A stretch of 64,000 nt of DNA from Brachypodius melanocephalos. Taxonomy: Eukaryota > Chordata > Aves > Passeriformes > Pycnonotidae. Shown one piece after another: positions 63,801-64,000 of the stretch (positions within the stretch are counted from its first letter, which is position 1; each line of letters opens with the position of its first letter). The notes beneath the pieces are model-generated. The model saw only the letters and a program-made list of their open reading frames with translations, was not told the origin of the DNA and did not search any database. The stretch covers positions 1,050,969 to 1,114,968 of the forward strand of contig VZSR01000170.1 of NCBI GenBank assembly GCA_013398615.1, in the 5' to 3' direction. A program made the translations under genes and the position numbers.

Positions 63801-64000
63801 CTTCTATTCTGCCTTATGTGATCAGCAAGATTGCTGTGCACCACATTTATATTTATAGAAGTGGAATCACCACCATGTAAAGGTGAGAGACACAACAATT
63901 AAACAGACTTAAACTCAGTTTTCCAAGTCTAAAGCAGGAAAAACCATATGAGGTCAAAACTCTTGTTGAAGCAATAAAACTAATTCCCCAGGCTAAGCTC
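57871..64000. other. Non-coding interval, includes a block that looks conserved
   Basis: No gene recognised. A GC-richer patch at about 58010-58260 contains several CpGs and overlapping short frames with no known similarity. A run of 16 A is at 61212-61227. The stretch 62530-62960 is free of recognisable repeats and rich in homeodomain-type cores (GAATTAATTAG at 62561, TTTGATTAATTC near 62830, CTAATTAATTTT at 62874) with a TGTCAATT string at 62853. It is a candidate regulatory element by appearance only. Open frames are all 112 codons or shorter. Confidence 0.45.

Noticed and set aside
1..64000. CRISPR arrays, tRNA or rRNA genes, prokaryotic operons, integrated phage
   Set aside because: No regularly spaced identical repeats with unique spacers, no recognisable tRNA or rRNA sequence, and no dense coding organisation; the sequence is clearly vertebrate.

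Overview
This is a 64-kb stretch of vertebrate nuclear DNA, most likely from a bird and probably a songbird. The pointers are AT-rich, gene-poor sequence with isolated GC-richer patches; two types of endogenous-retrovirus LTR that I recognise as resembling common passerine families (from memory, not from a search); and old, decayed CR1-type LINE pieces and SINE-like remnants of the kind shared by birds and reptiles. There is no sign of bacterial organisation: no operons, no long open frames, no RNA operons. The longest open frames (about 187, 182 and 166 codons) resemble no family I know, and one is created by low-complexity sequence. I can name no protein-coding gene, tRNA, rRNA or CRISPR array. 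The window reads as intergenic or deep-intronic DNA.

Layout. Positions 1-41 hold the end of an LTR entering from the left. From 42 to 12662 the DNA is mostly unique, with a perfect 18-bp triplet repeat (721-774) and two ancient repeat remnants (near 5240 and 6260). A TATA-bearing LTR lies at 12663-13173 (+) and is broken by a short assembly gap. A decayed CR1-type LINE piece (minus) lies at about 14790-15170. A 20-bp-arm hairpin is at 18841-18887. From 18888 to 33705 the sequence is essentially featureless. A second LTR (33711-34910, probably minus) is flanked by the 5-bp duplication AAGTA and has most of its interior in a 942-base gap. An almost pure A/C tract is at 37072-37227, followed by a LINE reverse-transcriptase relic (minus, about 38200-38640). 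TA microsatellites lie near 41100. A weak two-exon gene candidate lies at 43020-43482. The right third contains a perfect 12-bp hairpin (49951-49983), an (AAC)n tract next to a third gap (53637-53695), a 37-bp duplication (57091-57164) and a diverged satellite-like array of roughly 98-bp period (57431-57870).

The genes do not work together in any visible way because none is evident. The best leads for follow-up are the 98-bp-period array, the two hairpins, the LTR with its target-site duplication, the LINE reverse-transcriptase relic, the two-exon candidate, and two blocks that resemble conserved non-coding elements. No previously undescribed biological system can be supported from this sequence alone.
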